A stretch of DNA of 64,000 nt, taken from CBDCRK01 sp965220955. GTDB lineage: Bacteria; Desulfobacterota; Binatia; Bin18; CBDCRK01. The first letter of the stretch is position 1. Every line of letters begins with the position of its first letter. The notes under the pieces were generated by a model. It ran no database searches and was not told the origin of the DNA. It saw only the letters and a list, made by a program, of their open reading frames with translations. Location of the stretch: positions 248,001 through 312,000 of the forward strand of contig CBDCRK010000032.1 of NCBI GenBank assembly GCA_965220955.1, given 5' to 3'. Positions 7,621-17,495 of the stretch are shown here, piece by piece. Made by a program: the position numbers and the translations under genes.

Positions 7621-10600
7621 ATGCGCTCTCTTGCTAACGCCACTGCTCAGCTTCATCACCGGGTCGAGGCCACATCCGAACCAAGACGGTTTCGGATCTC
7701 TGGGCTTAAGGGTGGAGGACGTGCTTTTTTCCTCCATCATTTTCTTGCCCGGTCGCCCCGGCCAAGCTTGATTATCACCCCTGGCGATGAAGAAGCGCGC
7801 GCCATTGAGGAAGGTCTCCGATTTTTTGCCGGAGAGAAGGCGGTACATCTCTACCCGGCATGGGATGCCCCTCTGCTGGATAGCCTCTCGCCAAGTGTGG
7901 AGGTTGTCACCGGTCAGATCGAAGGGCTCTATCATCTTCTCACGGCTCCTGCGCCGGTGCTGGTTACCTCCGTAGAAGCACTGTTACAGCAGATCATTCC
8001 CCAGGAGGAGTTCATTGCGGCTACCTTTTCGGTACGCCGGGGGCAGGAAATTGTCTTTGACCGCCTCCTTGATCATCTTATCCAGTGGGGTTATCGCCGG
8101 GTGCCACTGGTGGAGGAAAGGGGAGAAGTCAGTGTGCGCGGGGGCATCATTGACCTTTTTCCACCGTTAGGCTCCCTGCCGCTACGGCTTGAGTTTGTTG
8201 GGGATGAAGTTGAATCGATCCGCGCCTTCGATCCCTCCACTCAGCGTTCGCAGGTAGAGGTGGAGGATCTCTGTATTTTACCGGTGCGGATGTTCTCGCT
8301 TAACCATCTAAGGGCGGCACGCCGGCAGGTGGAAGAGGAAATGGCCGAGGAGGAAATCAGACGCCGCGAGCGGCAGCGCATTGTGGAGAGCTTGAAGAAT
8401 GGTCTCCCTTTTCCTGGGGTGGAGTTTTTCTTTCCCTATTTTTATCCGTCCTTAGAGACTCTCTTTGACTACCTTCCTACCGGGAGTCTTGTCTGGCTTG
8501 ATGGGCCGGGACGGATAGAGAGCGCCCTAGATGCTTGCCTGGGCCGAATACAGGAAAAGCAAGGTAGATCAGAAAATTTTTCTGCTCCTTGGGCGCGCCT
8601 TTTTCTCACAGCAGCTCAGTGCCAGGAATATCTTGCCCGTGGGCCGGTGATAGAGCTAGAGGGACTCGAGCTGCTTGAATCAGAGGAGGGCTTGGCGATC
8701 ACCTCTTCCCTACAAGTCGGCCTTAAATCCAACCTCCACGCCAAGACCGCTGAAGAGGGACTCTCCCCCCTAGTGGAACGCATAAAAAGTTGGGAGGAAG
8801 AGGAAACCAGGGTCTTTTTAGTTGTCTCCAGCCAGCTTCAGGCTTCTCATCTGCGCAGCCTCTTGGAGAGCTATAGCTTAAACTTGCCGGTGATTTCTCC
8901 TACCCCGGCACTGTGGCAGGAAAAGGAGGATCACTGTGCTCCAACCATTCTTATTGGAGGGCTCTCGCAAGGATTTGTGCTGCCTGCTGACCGATTAGTG
9001 TTTGTAACCGAAGAAGAGATCTTTGGTGAGCGTCGTCATAGGCGGCGCTCACGACCCCGACCCGTGGCCGACTACCTTACCGGTCTAAGCCAGCTCAAGG
9101 TGGGAGACTGTGTAGTTCATCTGGACCACGGTATTGGTCTTTACCAGGGCCTTCGTCACCTACGGGTTGCCGAGACAGAGGGAGATTTCCTCCACCTCGA
9201 ATATGCGGGCAGGGACAGGCTTTATCTGCCCGTAGAACGGATCAATCTGGTACAGAAGTATACGGGCGCGGATGGGGCGGCACCGGCTCTGGACAAACTT
9301 GGGGGCACTTCTTGGGAGAAGGTCAAGAAGAAAACTAAAGAGTCCATCCTGGTCATGGCGCACGAACTACTACAGGTCCACGCCAGCCGTGAAGTGGCGG
9401 AACGCCCCCCGTTCCCCATAGCGGATAGATACTACGAGGAATTTTGCGCTCGCTTTCCCTTTGAAGAGACCCTTGGGCAGCAGGCGGCGATTGAGGATAT
9501 GATTGTAGACCTGCGTAAACCCAAGCCCATGGACCGACTGGTGTGTGGGGATGTTGGTTATGGCAAGACCGAGGTGGCGCTAAGAGCGGCCTTTTTAGCA
9601 GTGGTTGATGGGAGGCAGGTGGCGGTGCTTGTGCCCACCACAGTGCTTGCCCAGCAACACTTTGAGACGTTTAGCCAGCGATTTGCCGGTTACCCCGTCA
9701 ACATTGAGATGCTGAGCCGCTTTCGCTCTCCCCAAGAGAACAAAGCAACCGTTCGCGGCTTGGCCAACGGCACGGTTGACATTGTCATTGGTACCCACCG
9801 CCTCCTGCAAGCCGACGTTGTATTTAAGAATCCAGGGTTGCTGATTGTTGACGAGGAGCACCGCTTCGGCGTAGTGCACAAAGAGAAGATTAAGAAGTTG
9901 CGCCATCTAGTGGATGTGCTTACCCTCTCAGCCACTCCTATTCCTCGCACCCTCAATATGGCGCTCATGGGTATACGAGACCTCAGTGTTATTGAGACTC
10001 CGCCGGTGGATCGGCAGGCGATTCGCACCTATGTGACGCGTTTTGACGAGGGGATTGTCCGGGCGGCGGTGTTGCAGGAGATCTCTCGCGGGGGGCAGGT
10101 GTTTTTTGTCCATAACCGGGTGGAAACGATTGAGTTGATGGCGCGCAAGCTACAGGAATTGATTCCTGAAGCGCGGTTGGCCATAGCACACGGACAGATG
10201 TCTGAGCGAACGCTGGAAAAAGTGATGCTAGACTTTCTGCGCAATCGCTCAAATCTACTCCTGTGCTCGGCCATTATCGAGTCCGGCCTCGACATCTCCA
10301 ATGCCAACACCATTATTGTTAATCGGGCGGATCAATTTGGCTTGGCTCAGCTCTACCAGCTCCGCGGTCGGGTCGGACGTTCCTCTCAGCGGGCGTACGC
10401 TTACCTCCTCATCCCTGGGGAGCACATCATTACTCCTGAGGCGGTCAAAAGGCTTGAGGTACTGCAGGAGCTGGATGACCTGGGCGGTGGATTTCGCCTT
10501 GCTGCGCATGATCTCGAGATCCGTGGTACCGGCAACCTCCTGGGTAAGGAGCAGTCCGGACAGGTTACTGCCGTTGGGTTTGAGTTGTACACGCAGATGC

Positions 10601-11085
10601 TTGAGGAGACGGTGCACGAGCTACGCGGCGAGAAGGCGACCGTGCAGCTTGAGCCTGAAATCCAGATTGGGGTGCCTGCCTACATTCCCGATAGCTACAT
10701 TCCTGATGTGAACCAACGCCTGGTGTTTTATAAGAATCTGGCTGGGGCAAGGGACGCCGAAGAGCTTGTGGAGATAGGTGAAGAGCTGGCAGATCGTTAC
10801 GGCCCACTACCGGTTGAGGCCGAGGAGTTTTTGCGGGTCATGGACTTGCGTCGGCTGATGAAAGAACTATTAGTTGTGGCAGTGCGCAAGAGGGGGGAAA
10901 GGGTCACAATGCAATTTCACCCTGAGTCGCCTGTACGGGGGGAGCGTATTGTGGCCTTGGTACAGAAAGAAAAGGGTCGCTTTCAGCTTTCTCCTGACCT
11001 TTGCTTCAGCTTTCTCCTTGCGGAGCAGGAGGAGGTGATTTCTACCACCAAAACGCTCTTGCAAAACCTCGGTCAATCGTGTTAG
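7621..11085 (+). CDS. mfd: transcription-repair coupling factor Mfd
   Basis: Mfd is the DNA translocase that removes RNA polymerase stalled at lesions and recruits UvrA. The 1154 residues match the family length. The N-terminal UvrB-homology region includes GIIDLFPP (about 175-182). The RNA-polymerase-interaction domain follows around 490-560 with YLTGLSQLKVGDCVVHLDHGIG. The translocase motifs are GDVGYGKTEVA (about 643-653), the DEEHRFGV box (about 743), SATPIPRT and GRVGRSSQRAYAY. The C-terminal TRCF domain closes the protein. The ATG at 7621 is the first in frame with a plausible N-terminus. The following SurA-like gene starts 10 bp after the stop. Confidence 0.97.
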   Translation: MRSLANATAQLHHRVEATSEPRRFRISGLKGGGRAFFLHHFLARSPRPSLIITPGDEEARAIEEGLRFFAGEKAVHLYPAWDAPLLDSLSPSVEVVTGQIEGLYHLLTAPAPVLVTSVEALLQQIIPQEEFIAATFSVRRGQEIVFDRLLDHLIQWGYRRVPLVEERGEVSVRGGIIDLFPPLGSLPLRLEFVGDEVESIRAFDPSTQRSQVEVEDLCILPVRMFSLNHLRAARRQVEEEMAEEEIRRRERQRIVESLKNGLPFPGVEFFFPYFYPSLETLFDYLPTGSLVWLDGPGRIESALDACLGRIQEKQGRSENFSAPWARLFLTAAQCQEYLARGPVIELEGLELLESEEGLAITSSLQVGLKSNLHAKTAEEGLSPLVERIKSWEEEETRVFLVVSSQLQASHLRSLLESYSLNLPVISPTPALWQEKEDHCAPTILIGGLSQGFVLPADRLVFVTEEEIFGERRHRRRSRPRPVADYLTGLSQLKVGDCVVHLDHGIGLYQGLRHLRVAETEGDFLHLEYAGRDRLYLPVERINLVQKYTGADGAAPALDKLGGTSWEKVKKKTKESILVMAHELLQVHASREVAERPPFPIADRYYEEFCARFPFEETLGQQAAIEDMIVDLRKPKPMDRLVCGDVGYGKTEVALRAAFLAVVDGRQVAVLVPTTVLAQQHFETFSQRFAGYPVNIEMLSRFRSPQENKATVRGLANGTVDIVIGTHRLLQADVVFKNPGLLIVDEEHRFGVVHKEKIKKLRHLVDVLTLSATPIPRTLNMALMGIRDLSVIETPPVDRQAIRTYVTRFDEGIVRAAVLQEISRGGQVFFVHNRVETIELMARKLQELIPEARLAIAHGQMSERTLEKVMLDFLRNRSNLLLCSAIIESGLDISNANTIIVNRADQFGLAQLYQLRGRVGRSSQRAYAYLLIPGEHIITPEAVKRLEVLQELDDLGGGFRLAAHDLEIRGTGNLLGKEQSGQVTAVGFELYTQMLEETVHELRGEKATVQLEPEIQIGVPAYIPDSYIPDVNQRLVFYKNLAGARDAEELVEIGEELADRYGPLPVEAEEFLRVMDLRRLMKELLVVAVRKRGERVTMQFHPESPVRGERIVALVQKEKGRFQLSPDLCFSFLLAEQEEVISTTKTLLQNLGQSC

Positions 11086-11095
11086 CGGAGGAGAT

Positions 11096-12247
11096 ATGTC
11101 TTTTAATCAAGAAATCAAAGGGCAAATGACAAGGGTCAAAAATCACAAGGACGGAATTCAGCGGTTCTTGACCGGCCTGTTTGCCTTTTGCCTTTTGCTT
11201 TTGCCTTTGCCTTTTTGCTTTTCTGTTTCGGCTTGGGCAGAAAGGCTCAACCGCATTATTGCTACTGTGGATGGTGAGCCGGTGACTTTCTATGAGTTGC
11301 GCACGTTTAGGGAGGAGAGGGGGGGGGCGAGCCCCATGTCGCCAGAAGGAGGCCTTGCTGGAATGAGTGATCAAGAGATTTTTGACGCCCTCCTTATGGA
11401 GAAACTTGTCAACAAGGAGGTGGCAGCCCAGGGGCTACAAGCCCAAGAGAGCGACATCGACAGCTACATTGGACGGATTCAGCAACAGAATAATCTTACT
11501 GAGGAACAGATGCGTCAGGCCATGGAAGCGCAGGGGATAACCTGGGACTTATACCGTCAACAGGTTGCCTCTGATATTGAGCGGGCTATGTTGGTCAACC
11601 GCGAAATTGGCTCACGGGTCAACGTTATCCCAGAAGATGTGGAGAGATATTACCAAGAACATCTGTCGGACTATCCAGTGCCTGAGCAGGTTCGAATCCG
11701 TCATCTTTTCTTGTTTCTTCCTGACTATATGACCGGGGAAGAGGTACAGGCAGTGCAAAAGCAGATGGAAGAGATCTACCAGCGGATTTTGGCTGGGGAA
11801 GACTTTGCTACCCTTGCAGATACTTATTCCCAAGGGCCTGGGGCAGGTGAAGGAGGAGACCTGGGCTACTTTAAGAAAGGAAGCATGACCAAGGAGATCG
11901 AAGAGGTAGCATTTTCCCTTAGTGCTGGAGAGGTGAGCAAGCCTTTCCGCACTGGTACGGGCCTGCACCTGATCAAGGTAGAAGAACACCATGCAGCTGA
12001 CCATCGCCCCCTGGAAGAGATGGAGGAGGAGATCAGGAGTAAGCTATACGACGAGGCGCTGCAAAAACGTTATCAGCGCTGGTTTCAAGAGGACCTTCGC
12101 GGTCGCCATCATATCGAGTTGATTACCTCCCTGGATGGCGAGAAGACTCAGTCCTCTTTGGTCGCTCCCCCACCGCAGATTTCCCCGTCTACTACTGAGG
12201 AAGAAGAAAAGCCCAGCTTCTTGCGCCGCTTAGTCCCATTCTATTAG
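11096..12247 (+). CDS. SurA-like periplasmic peptidyl-prolyl isomerase
   Basis: This 383-residue exported parvulin is organised like SurA. A hydrophobic signal segment (about 22-46) comes after a charged lead of about 20 residues. The SurA_N chaperone region starts at NRIIATVDGEPVTFYEL, and the parvulin domain at about 195-300 has VRIRHLFLF, GEDFATLADTYSQGPGAGEGGDLG and GLHLIKVEE. SurA assists folding of outer-membrane beta-barrels, which fits a Gram-negative host. It has one parvulin domain, while E. coli SurA has two. The 5' end is odd: from 11096 to about 11230 the DNA is made of repeated AAGGGTCA- and TGCCTTTTG-like words. The charged lead may therefore be repeat-derived, and the true start could be downstream. 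The GGAGGAG at 11086-11092 supports 11096. Confidence 0.85.
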   Translation: MSFNQEIKGQMTRVKNHKDGIQRFLTGLFAFCLLLLPLPFCFSVSAWAERLNRIIATVDGEPVTFYELRTFREERGGASPMSPEGGLAGMSDQEIFDALLMEKLVNKEVAAQGLQAQESDIDSYIGRIQQQNNLTEEQMRQAMEAQGITWDLYRQQVASDIERAMLVNREIGSRVNVIPEDVERYYQEHLSDYPVPEQVRIRHLFLFLPDYMTGEEVQAVQKQMEEIYQRILAGEDFATLADTYSQGPGAGEGGDLGYFKKGSMTKEIEEVAFSLSAGEVSKPFRTGTGLHLIKVEEHHAADHRPLEEMEEEIRSKLYDEALQKRYQRWFQEDLRGRHHIELITSLDGEKTQSSLVAPPPQISPSTTEEEEKPSFLRRLVPFY

Positions 12248-12253
12248 GCTGAA

Positions 12254-13267
12254 ATGCTTCCCCTTATTGGTATCACCATGGGAGATCCGGCCGGGGTTGG
12301 GCCGGAGATTATTCTTAAGGCCTGCAGTCAGATTTCGGCCAAGTGCTGCCCTGTGGTCCTCGGAGATATCAAGGTCATGGAGGAGACCGCCCAATATCTG
12401 GCTTCTCCTCTGATTCCACTCCCTTGGCATCCATCGGACGGAAAAAGGAAAAAGGAAAAAGAGGGAAAGCTTAGGGTTCTTCCTTTTTCTACTCTTTCGT
12501 TGCAGGCCCGAGTGCCGGGAGATCCTACCCCTGAAGGAGGAGAGGCGTCGTACCGTTATGTTGAGGAAGGTGTACGCCTTGCCCAGGAAGGATTTCTCCA
12601 GGGCTTAGTCACAGCCCCGATCAATAAGGCCATGTGGCATGTAGCCGGCCTTTCCTACGCTGGCCACACCGAATGTCTGGCGGCGCTTACCAACACCGCA
12701 GAGGTACGGATGATGCTTGTAGGGAGTTCCCTGCGAGTTATCCTTGTGACCACTCATATGGCTCTGGCGGAGGTGCCCAGTGTGCTCTCAATAGAGAAAA
12801 TTACTGCCACCATTCGGCTGGCTCATGCTCACTTGGCCTGGTTCCATGGTCTCCCTCACCCCCGCCTGGCGGTAGCCGCTTTGAATCCGCACGCAGGTGA
12901 GGGAGGAATATTTGGTGATGAAGAGGCACGGATTATTACCCCAGCGGTGCGGGCTGTGCAACAACAGGGAGTAGAGGTGGAAGGCCCATTTCCTGCCGAT
13001 TCGCTCTTTGTGCGGGCAGTGAGGGGAGCCTATGATGGGGTGATCTGCCTCTATCACGATCAGGGGCTGATTCCCTTAAAACTCTTCTCTTGGGAAGAGG
13101 GAGTAAATGTCACCCTTGGTTTGCCTATCATTCGCACCTCGCCTGATCATGGTACCGCCTATGATATTGCTGGGCAGGGCAAAGCTGATCCCACCAGTAT
13201 GACCGCAGCAATCTGTCTGGCAGCAGAGATGGCGCAGGGGGGTCAGTGGCAGAAAGAGAAGATGTGA
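12254..13267 (+). CDS. pdxA: 4-hydroxythreonine-4-phosphate dehydrogenase
   Basis: PdxA oxidises 4-phosphohydroxy-L-threonine in pyridoxal phosphate synthesis, using NAD and a divalent metal. The 337 residues include IGITMGDPAGVGPEI at the N-terminus, TAPINKAMWHVAG, the metal-binding histidine in YAGHTE, a second histidine region around NPHAGEGG, and YHDQGLIPLK with the third histidine. The end has the usual TSPDHGTAYDIAG. A lysine/glutamate-rich insertion (GKRKKEKEGK) at about residue 63-72 is encoded by a purine-only run at 12440-12470 and is not part of the normal fold. Its start is 6 bp after the SurA-like gene, an arrangement (surA-pdxA) known from other bacteria. Confidence 0.95.
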   Translation: MLPLIGITMGDPAGVGPEIILKACSQISAKCCPVVLGDIKVMEETAQYLASPLIPLPWHPSDGKRKKEKEGKLRVLPFSTLSLQARVPGDPTPEGGEASYRYVEEGVRLAQEGFLQGLVTAPINKAMWHVAGLSYAGHTECLAALTNTAEVRMMLVGSSLRVILVTTHMALAEVPSVLSIEKITATIRLAHAHLAWFHGLPHPRLAVAALNPHAGEGGIFGDEEARIITPAVRAVQQQGVEVEGPFPADSLFVRAVRGAYDGVICLYHDQGLIPLKLFSWEEGVNVTLGLPIIRTSPDHGTAYDIAGQGKADPTSMTAAICLAAEMAQGGQWQKEKM

Positions 13268-14853
13268 AACCAACTTCTTGCTTCTTTCACGAAAAGGACC
13301 TGAGACAAATTCAGTCCCAGGGAACAACGCTGGAGAAGATACTCTCCGATATAGACTTTTTCAAAAAAGGGTTCCCCTTCGTGAGGCTAGACAGACCCTG
13401 CACTGTCGGAGACGGCATCACAGTGCTGCAGAGCGAGGACCTTGATAGACTGGATAGACTGGGGGCGATTTCTTCACAGGCTGCCCGCTCTGGCAGAGTC
13501 ACGAAATTCGTACCTGCCTCGGGAGCGGCGAGCCGCATGTTTCAGTTCTTGCTCTCTGTTAAGGACCAGTTTGATGAGTTGAGCGAACAGTCAATCTCTG
13601 CCAAGGCAAAAGAGGGAGATAACGATTGTCAGGCCTTTGGGCAGTTTATTGCAGATCTCAAGCATTTCGCCTTTTATGAGGATTTGCGATCGGTCATGGC
13701 AGAGGATGGCCTGCAGATTGAGAGCGAAATCGCACAAGGACGGTATAGAGATCTTGTAGAATATCTGTTGGAATCTCACGGGTTAAATTACGCCAATTTG
13801 CCTAAAGGACTTATCAAGTTTCATCGTTATAGTGACCATGCTCGCACCCCAGTGGAAGAACATCTGGTTGAAGCAGCAGCCTACGTGCAGAATAAAGATC
13901 AGATCGCTCAAATGCATTTTACTGTGTCTCCTGAACACCAAGAGAGGATATCGGGGTATATTGAGCAAATTCGACATCGCTATGAGCAGTCTGGATGTCA
14001 ATATATTGTCACCTTCTCCATACAAAAACCATCGACTGATACCATTGCGGTGGATCGGAACAATGAACCTTTCCGGGATGAAACGACTGGCGAATTAGTG
14101 TTCCGCCCTGGTGGACACGGTGCCCTTTTGGAGAATCTCAATGACCTGCAAGGTGATATCGTTTTCATCAAAAACATAGACAACGTGGTCCCAGATAGGC
14201 TCAAGGCTGAAACTTATTGCTACAAAAAAGCCCTGTGTGGCTACTTAATTCAGTTGCAGGAAGAGATCTTCTCCTATCTGCAGAAACTCTCTCAAAAAGA
14301 CGTGCACCAGCAGTTGCTCAACGCTGCGTTTGAGTTTGCTCGCCATAAGCTATCCATTATTCCGCCTTATGATGTGGAAAATGGCATGAGAGATGAAAAG
14401 CTTGATTTCCTTAAGCGTAAATTGAACCGGCCGTTGAGAGTATGCGGCATGGTAAAAAACACCGGGGAGCCTGGTGGCGGACCATTTTGGGTAAAACACG
14501 CTGGCGGAGCCATGTCCTTGCAGATAGTGGAGTCTTCTCAGGTTAATAGGCAGGACCCTGGCCAGCAAGCTATCTGGCAGGCTGCCACTCATTTTAATCC
14601 TGTCGATCTTGTTTGTGGTATACGAGATTACCTGGGAAAACCTTTTAATTTATTGGGCTTTTCTAACCCCGATACCGGCTTTATTGCGAGCAAATCGAAG
14701 GATGGGAGGGAACTGCGGGCGCTTGAGCTTCCTGGTCTGTGGAACGGTGCTATGGCAAACTGGAACACTGTGTTTGTCGAAGTGCCAATGATCACATTTA
14801 ATCCGGTCAAGACCCTGCTTGACTTACTGCGCCCCGAACATCAAGACGGTTGA
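13246..14853 (+). CDS. DUF4301 protein, possible nucleotidyltransferase-like
   Basis: The 535-residue product matches what I know of DUF4301, a family mostly seen in Bacteroidetes and scattered elsewhere. Recognisable segments are TKFVPASGAASRMFQFLL (about 84-101), a glycine/serine loop that resembles the start of a nucleotidyltransferase fold, and FRPGGHGALLENLNDL followed by DIVFIKNIDNVVPD (about 284-312). Late segments include GEPGGGPFWVKH. No function has been established for the family; a sugar-nucleotide role is only inferred. The GTG start at 13246 overlaps the last 22 bases of pdxA, and no better start is visible before the conserved part. A large phosphohexomutase gene follows, suggesting linked sugar-phosphate metabolism. 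Confidence 0.75.
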   Translation: MAEREDVKPTSCFFHEKDLRQIQSQGTTLEKILSDIDFFKKGFPFVRLDRPCTVGDGITVLQSEDLDRLDRLGAISSQAARSGRVTKFVPASGAASRMFQFLLSVKDQFDELSEQSISAKAKEGDNDCQAFGQFIADLKHFAFYEDLRSVMAEDGLQIESEIAQGRYRDLVEYLLESHGLNYANLPKGLIKFHRYSDHARTPVEEHLVEAAAYVQNKDQIAQMHFTVSPEHQERISGYIEQIRHRYEQSGCQYIVTFSIQKPSTDTIAVDRNNEPFRDETTGELVFRPGGHGALLENLNDLQGDIVFIKNIDNVVPDRLKAETYCYKKALCGYLIQLQEEIFSYLQKLSQKDVHQQLLNAAFEFARHKLSIIPPYDVENGMRDEKLDFLKRKLNRPLRVCGMVKNTGEPGGGPFWVKHAGGAMSLQIVESSQVNRQDPGQQAIWQAATHFNPVDLVCGIRDYLGKPFNLLGFSNPDTGFIASKSKDGRELRALELPGLWNGAMANWNTVFVEVPMITFNPVKTLLDLLRPEHQDG

Positions 14854-14926
14854 GTGGGGCTTGTCTCCTTGTTTATCGAAAAAAGGCAAGAGAGTTCTAG
14901 AGAGGTCAGCCAAAGTAGGAGAAAGC

Positions 14927-17119
14927 ATGCCTAATTCTACAACTTTGAAAAGGGCCTGCGAGCTTCTAGTCGCTAAATATGGGGATCTGGGACGAGGCGC
15001 CGCCGGGCGGCTACGTCAGTGGTTTTCCGGTACGGTTCCCTATGCCTACCCAGAAGTCATTGAGAAACACTTGGAAGAGAAGCATGTTGACTTGCTGTTC
15101 GACGCTTTCTGGCAGGTGCTGTCGTTCGGGACTGGTGGACGGCGGGGACGGGTTGGCTACGGCGCCAATCGGCTTAACCCTACCACTGTTACCATGACTG
15201 TCCAGGGGCACTGCCAATATCTGCGCGCCGCCTTTCCCGAACACAGGGAGCTTGCTGTTATTGTGGCTAACGACGTACGGGTCTTCAACGATATTGCTGG
15301 CATCTATCATTTCCTGGGAAACAACCATCCACTGCTGGGAGTCTCGTCTCGATCCCTGGGAAAGCTAGCCTGTGAGATCTACACGGGCAACGGCATCATT
15401 GCCTACTTTGCCGAGCCCAGTGCTGACCAAGCAGTGATGAGCACGCCAGAGCTGTCCTGTCTAATCGGTAAACTCAAGGCTGTGGGCGGGATCAATCTCT
15501 CGGCTTCTCACAATCCGCCAGATGACAATGGGGTGAAGGTTTACGACCAGTATGGCAGCCAGCCGATAGCTCCAAACGACCAGCAGTTAGTAGATGCCAT
15601 GGATCAGGCTACGGATATCCGTGCTCTGTCGTTCGATCAGGCGCTTGAGCAGGGAATGATTCGTGGGATCCCCGAGAAGCTACACCAAGAATACGTTGAA
15701 ACCTATGCCAAATTGTATAACGGGACCTATACCCCCCAGCCAGACGTGCCGATTGTCTACACCCCTTTGTGTGGCTGTGGGCTAACAACGGTTGGTGACG
15801 TTCTCAAGCGACTGGGATTTCCCTTGATTGTACCACCTGACCAGGGTCCTGACGGTGCTTTCTCGGTCATTCCCTTCAAGGCGCCTAACCCTGAGGTGCC
15901 GCAATCTACTGAGCCCGCTATGGCCTTTGCCGATAAGGAGGGTTCAGGGATTGTTTTGTCCAGTGACCCTGACGCAGACCGAGTTGGCCTGGAGGTCAAG
16001 CTGGCTGACGGCTCTTGGTACCACTTCGACGGCAACCAGATAGCTGCTGTGCTGTGCTATTTTCTGATGCTTGACTCTCAGGGTCCGCAGCGCAAGGGGC
16101 TGGTGATTGAGACGCTTGTCACTACCAAGATTCTTAGCAAGATTGTCGATAAAGCAGGGGAATCGTGGTTGATTGATGACCTACTGGTCGGATTCAAGTA
16201 CGTTGCTGACGTGCTGAAAACCCTAGAATGGGAGGGCTACTATAAAAATGTCTTTTGTTCTCCTCAACAACTTGTATTGGCCGCGGAGGAGAGTCACGGC
16301 GTTATTGTTATTCCCACCATTCGGGATAAGGACGCTACCCCAGCCTGCATGTACCTGGCAGCCCTTTACCAGAGGCTGCACCAGGAGGGGCGAACCCTTC
16401 TGGACTATTATGTTCAGATATTGGAGGAACTCGGCGGCTACGACAGTGTCAACCGCTCAATCGTAATGATTGGCGCGGAAGGAATGTTGAGAAAAGACCG
16501 CATCATGGCGTCATTGCGAAAATCCTCTCCTAAGACCCTTGGTGACTATGTAGTACACAAGGTGGTGGACTACTGGGATGAGGAGGTGTTCGGTCCATTC
16601 GTGAGTAATACGGACAAGCTGCCTAGAGACGTCATTCAGATCTTCACGGATGCCTTCATTATTACAGTGCGTCCATCCGGAACGGAACCAAAGTTGAAGC
16701 TGTATTGCCAACTGCTGCCGCACGGGGGACCCTCCTCTGCCAGGGGAATGGAGTTGTTGCGGGAGGTGAGGGCTAAGGCCGATGCCATAGCTCGACTGGT
16801 CTACAACGAGCTATTGGCCCGGATTGACCTATTCTTAGGCGAAGCGGGGCTACTGCTGCCCGATATTGTTGACCTTGACTGTAAGCAAGACTTTGAACAG
16901 CAAACCGTACGACAGCTGCATAAGGCCCTTGCCAAGAGTACTTTCACTGGCCTGAATGACCTCCTTGCTTGGCTACGTGGGGAGGCAGCGGCAATGACCC
17001 CGGGGGCTGATCCACTACCTGCACTGAAAACACCAGTGGCATATCTCTGCAGCCAGTGGGCTAGGGAACTAGGTTCGACCTCTCTACTGGCCGAGCTGGA
17101 AAACTGGGCCAAGCAATAA
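14927..17119 (+). CDS. phosphoglucomutase/phosphomannomutase-like enzyme, large form
   Basis: This alpha-D-phosphohexomutase has 730 residues, well above the 450-580 of most relatives. The four signature loops are present: the phosphoserine loop INLSASHNPPDDNG (about 188-201), the metal loop SSDPDADRVGLE (about 344-355), the sugar loop AAEESHGV, and the phosphate loop RPSGTEPKLKLY. About 130-150 C-terminal residues beyond the phosphate-binding domain are mostly helical and unassigned. I set the start at ATG 14927 because AGGAG lies 5 bp upstream; the frame is open back to a TTG at 14819, which overlaps DUF4301. Substrate preference (glucose, mannose or glucosamine phosphates) cannot be read. 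Confidence 0.88.
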   Translation: MPNSTTLKRACELLVAKYGDLGRGAAGRLRQWFSGTVPYAYPEVIEKHLEEKHVDLLFDAFWQVLSFGTGGRRGRVGYGANRLNPTTVTMTVQGHCQYLRAAFPEHRELAVIVANDVRVFNDIAGIYHFLGNNHPLLGVSSRSLGKLACEIYTGNGIIAYFAEPSADQAVMSTPELSCLIGKLKAVGGINLSASHNPPDDNGVKVYDQYGSQPIAPNDQQLVDAMDQATDIRALSFDQALEQGMIRGIPEKLHQEYVETYAKLYNGTYTPQPDVPIVYTPLCGCGLTTVGDVLKRLGFPLIVPPDQGPDGAFSVIPFKAPNPEVPQSTEPAMAFADKEGSGIVLSSDPDADRVGLEVKLADGSWYHFDGNQIAAVLCYFLMLDSQGPQRKGLVIETLVTTKILSKIVDKAGESWLIDDLLVGFKYVADVLKTLEWEGYYKNVFCSPQQLVLAAEESHGVIVIPTIRDKDATPACMYLAALYQRLHQEGRTLLDYYVQILEELGGYDSVNRSIVMIGAEGMLRKDRIMASLRKSSPKTLGDYVVHKVVDYWDEEVFGPFVSNTDKLPRDVIQIFTDAFIITVRPSGTEPKLKLYCQLLPHGGPSSARGMELLREVRAKADAIARLVYNELLARIDLFLGEAGLLLPDIVDLDCKQDFEQQTVRQLHKALAKSTFTGLNDLLAWLRGEAAAMTPGADPLPALKTPVAYLCSQWARELGSTSLLAELENWAKQ

Positions 17120-17147
17120 TCACCTCAATCCTTGGCACAAAGCTTTC

Positions 17148-17495
17148 TTGGTTGCCTATGTTCTTAACCCGATGACCAGATATGGCGAAACCGATGGTTA
17201 TACGGCCTCCCAACACGTAGCCCAAATCGTCCGATATGGGGAGATAGTTCCTGACGCTGTGTTGATCCACCAGGGACAGATTCCCGCTGAACTGGTCTTG
17301 AAGTACAAGGCCGAAGAGGCCCACCAAGTAAGGTTAGACGTCGACAACCTCTACAATATGGGGGTGAAGGTAATCAGGTCCAGGGATGTGATGTCGGCAA
17401 CCTCCCTGGTGCGTTATGACCCTGCTCGGACAGCAAAGGCTTTGCTCGAACTGTTCGGGGAGTTTGGCCCGATGAAAAGGCCAGGTGTTTCGTAG
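17148..17495 (+). pseudogene. C-terminal fragment of a CofD/YvcK-family protein
   Basis: The frame encodes the tail of a gluconeogenesis-factor (YvcK) or CofD-like protein: VLNPMTRYGETDGYTASQHV matches the region usually written N-x-MTQPGETDGY/F-xxxxHV, and DAVLIHQGQIP follows. YvcK proteins are 300-plus residues; here only about 115 remain and the nucleotide/UDP-sugar-binding N-terminal two thirds are absent. The 28 bp between it and the phosphomutase stop cannot hold the rest. So the gene has lost its 5' part, probably in a deletion whose left end lies at the end of the phosphomutase gene. The GTG/TTG start nominally available is unlikely to give a functional protein. Confidence 0.75.

Noticed and set aside
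11096..11230. A separate regulatory RNA or repeat array at the start of the SurA-like gene
   Set aside because: The repeated words are imperfect and the frame stays open into a normal signal segment, so I treat it as low-complexity coding sequence.
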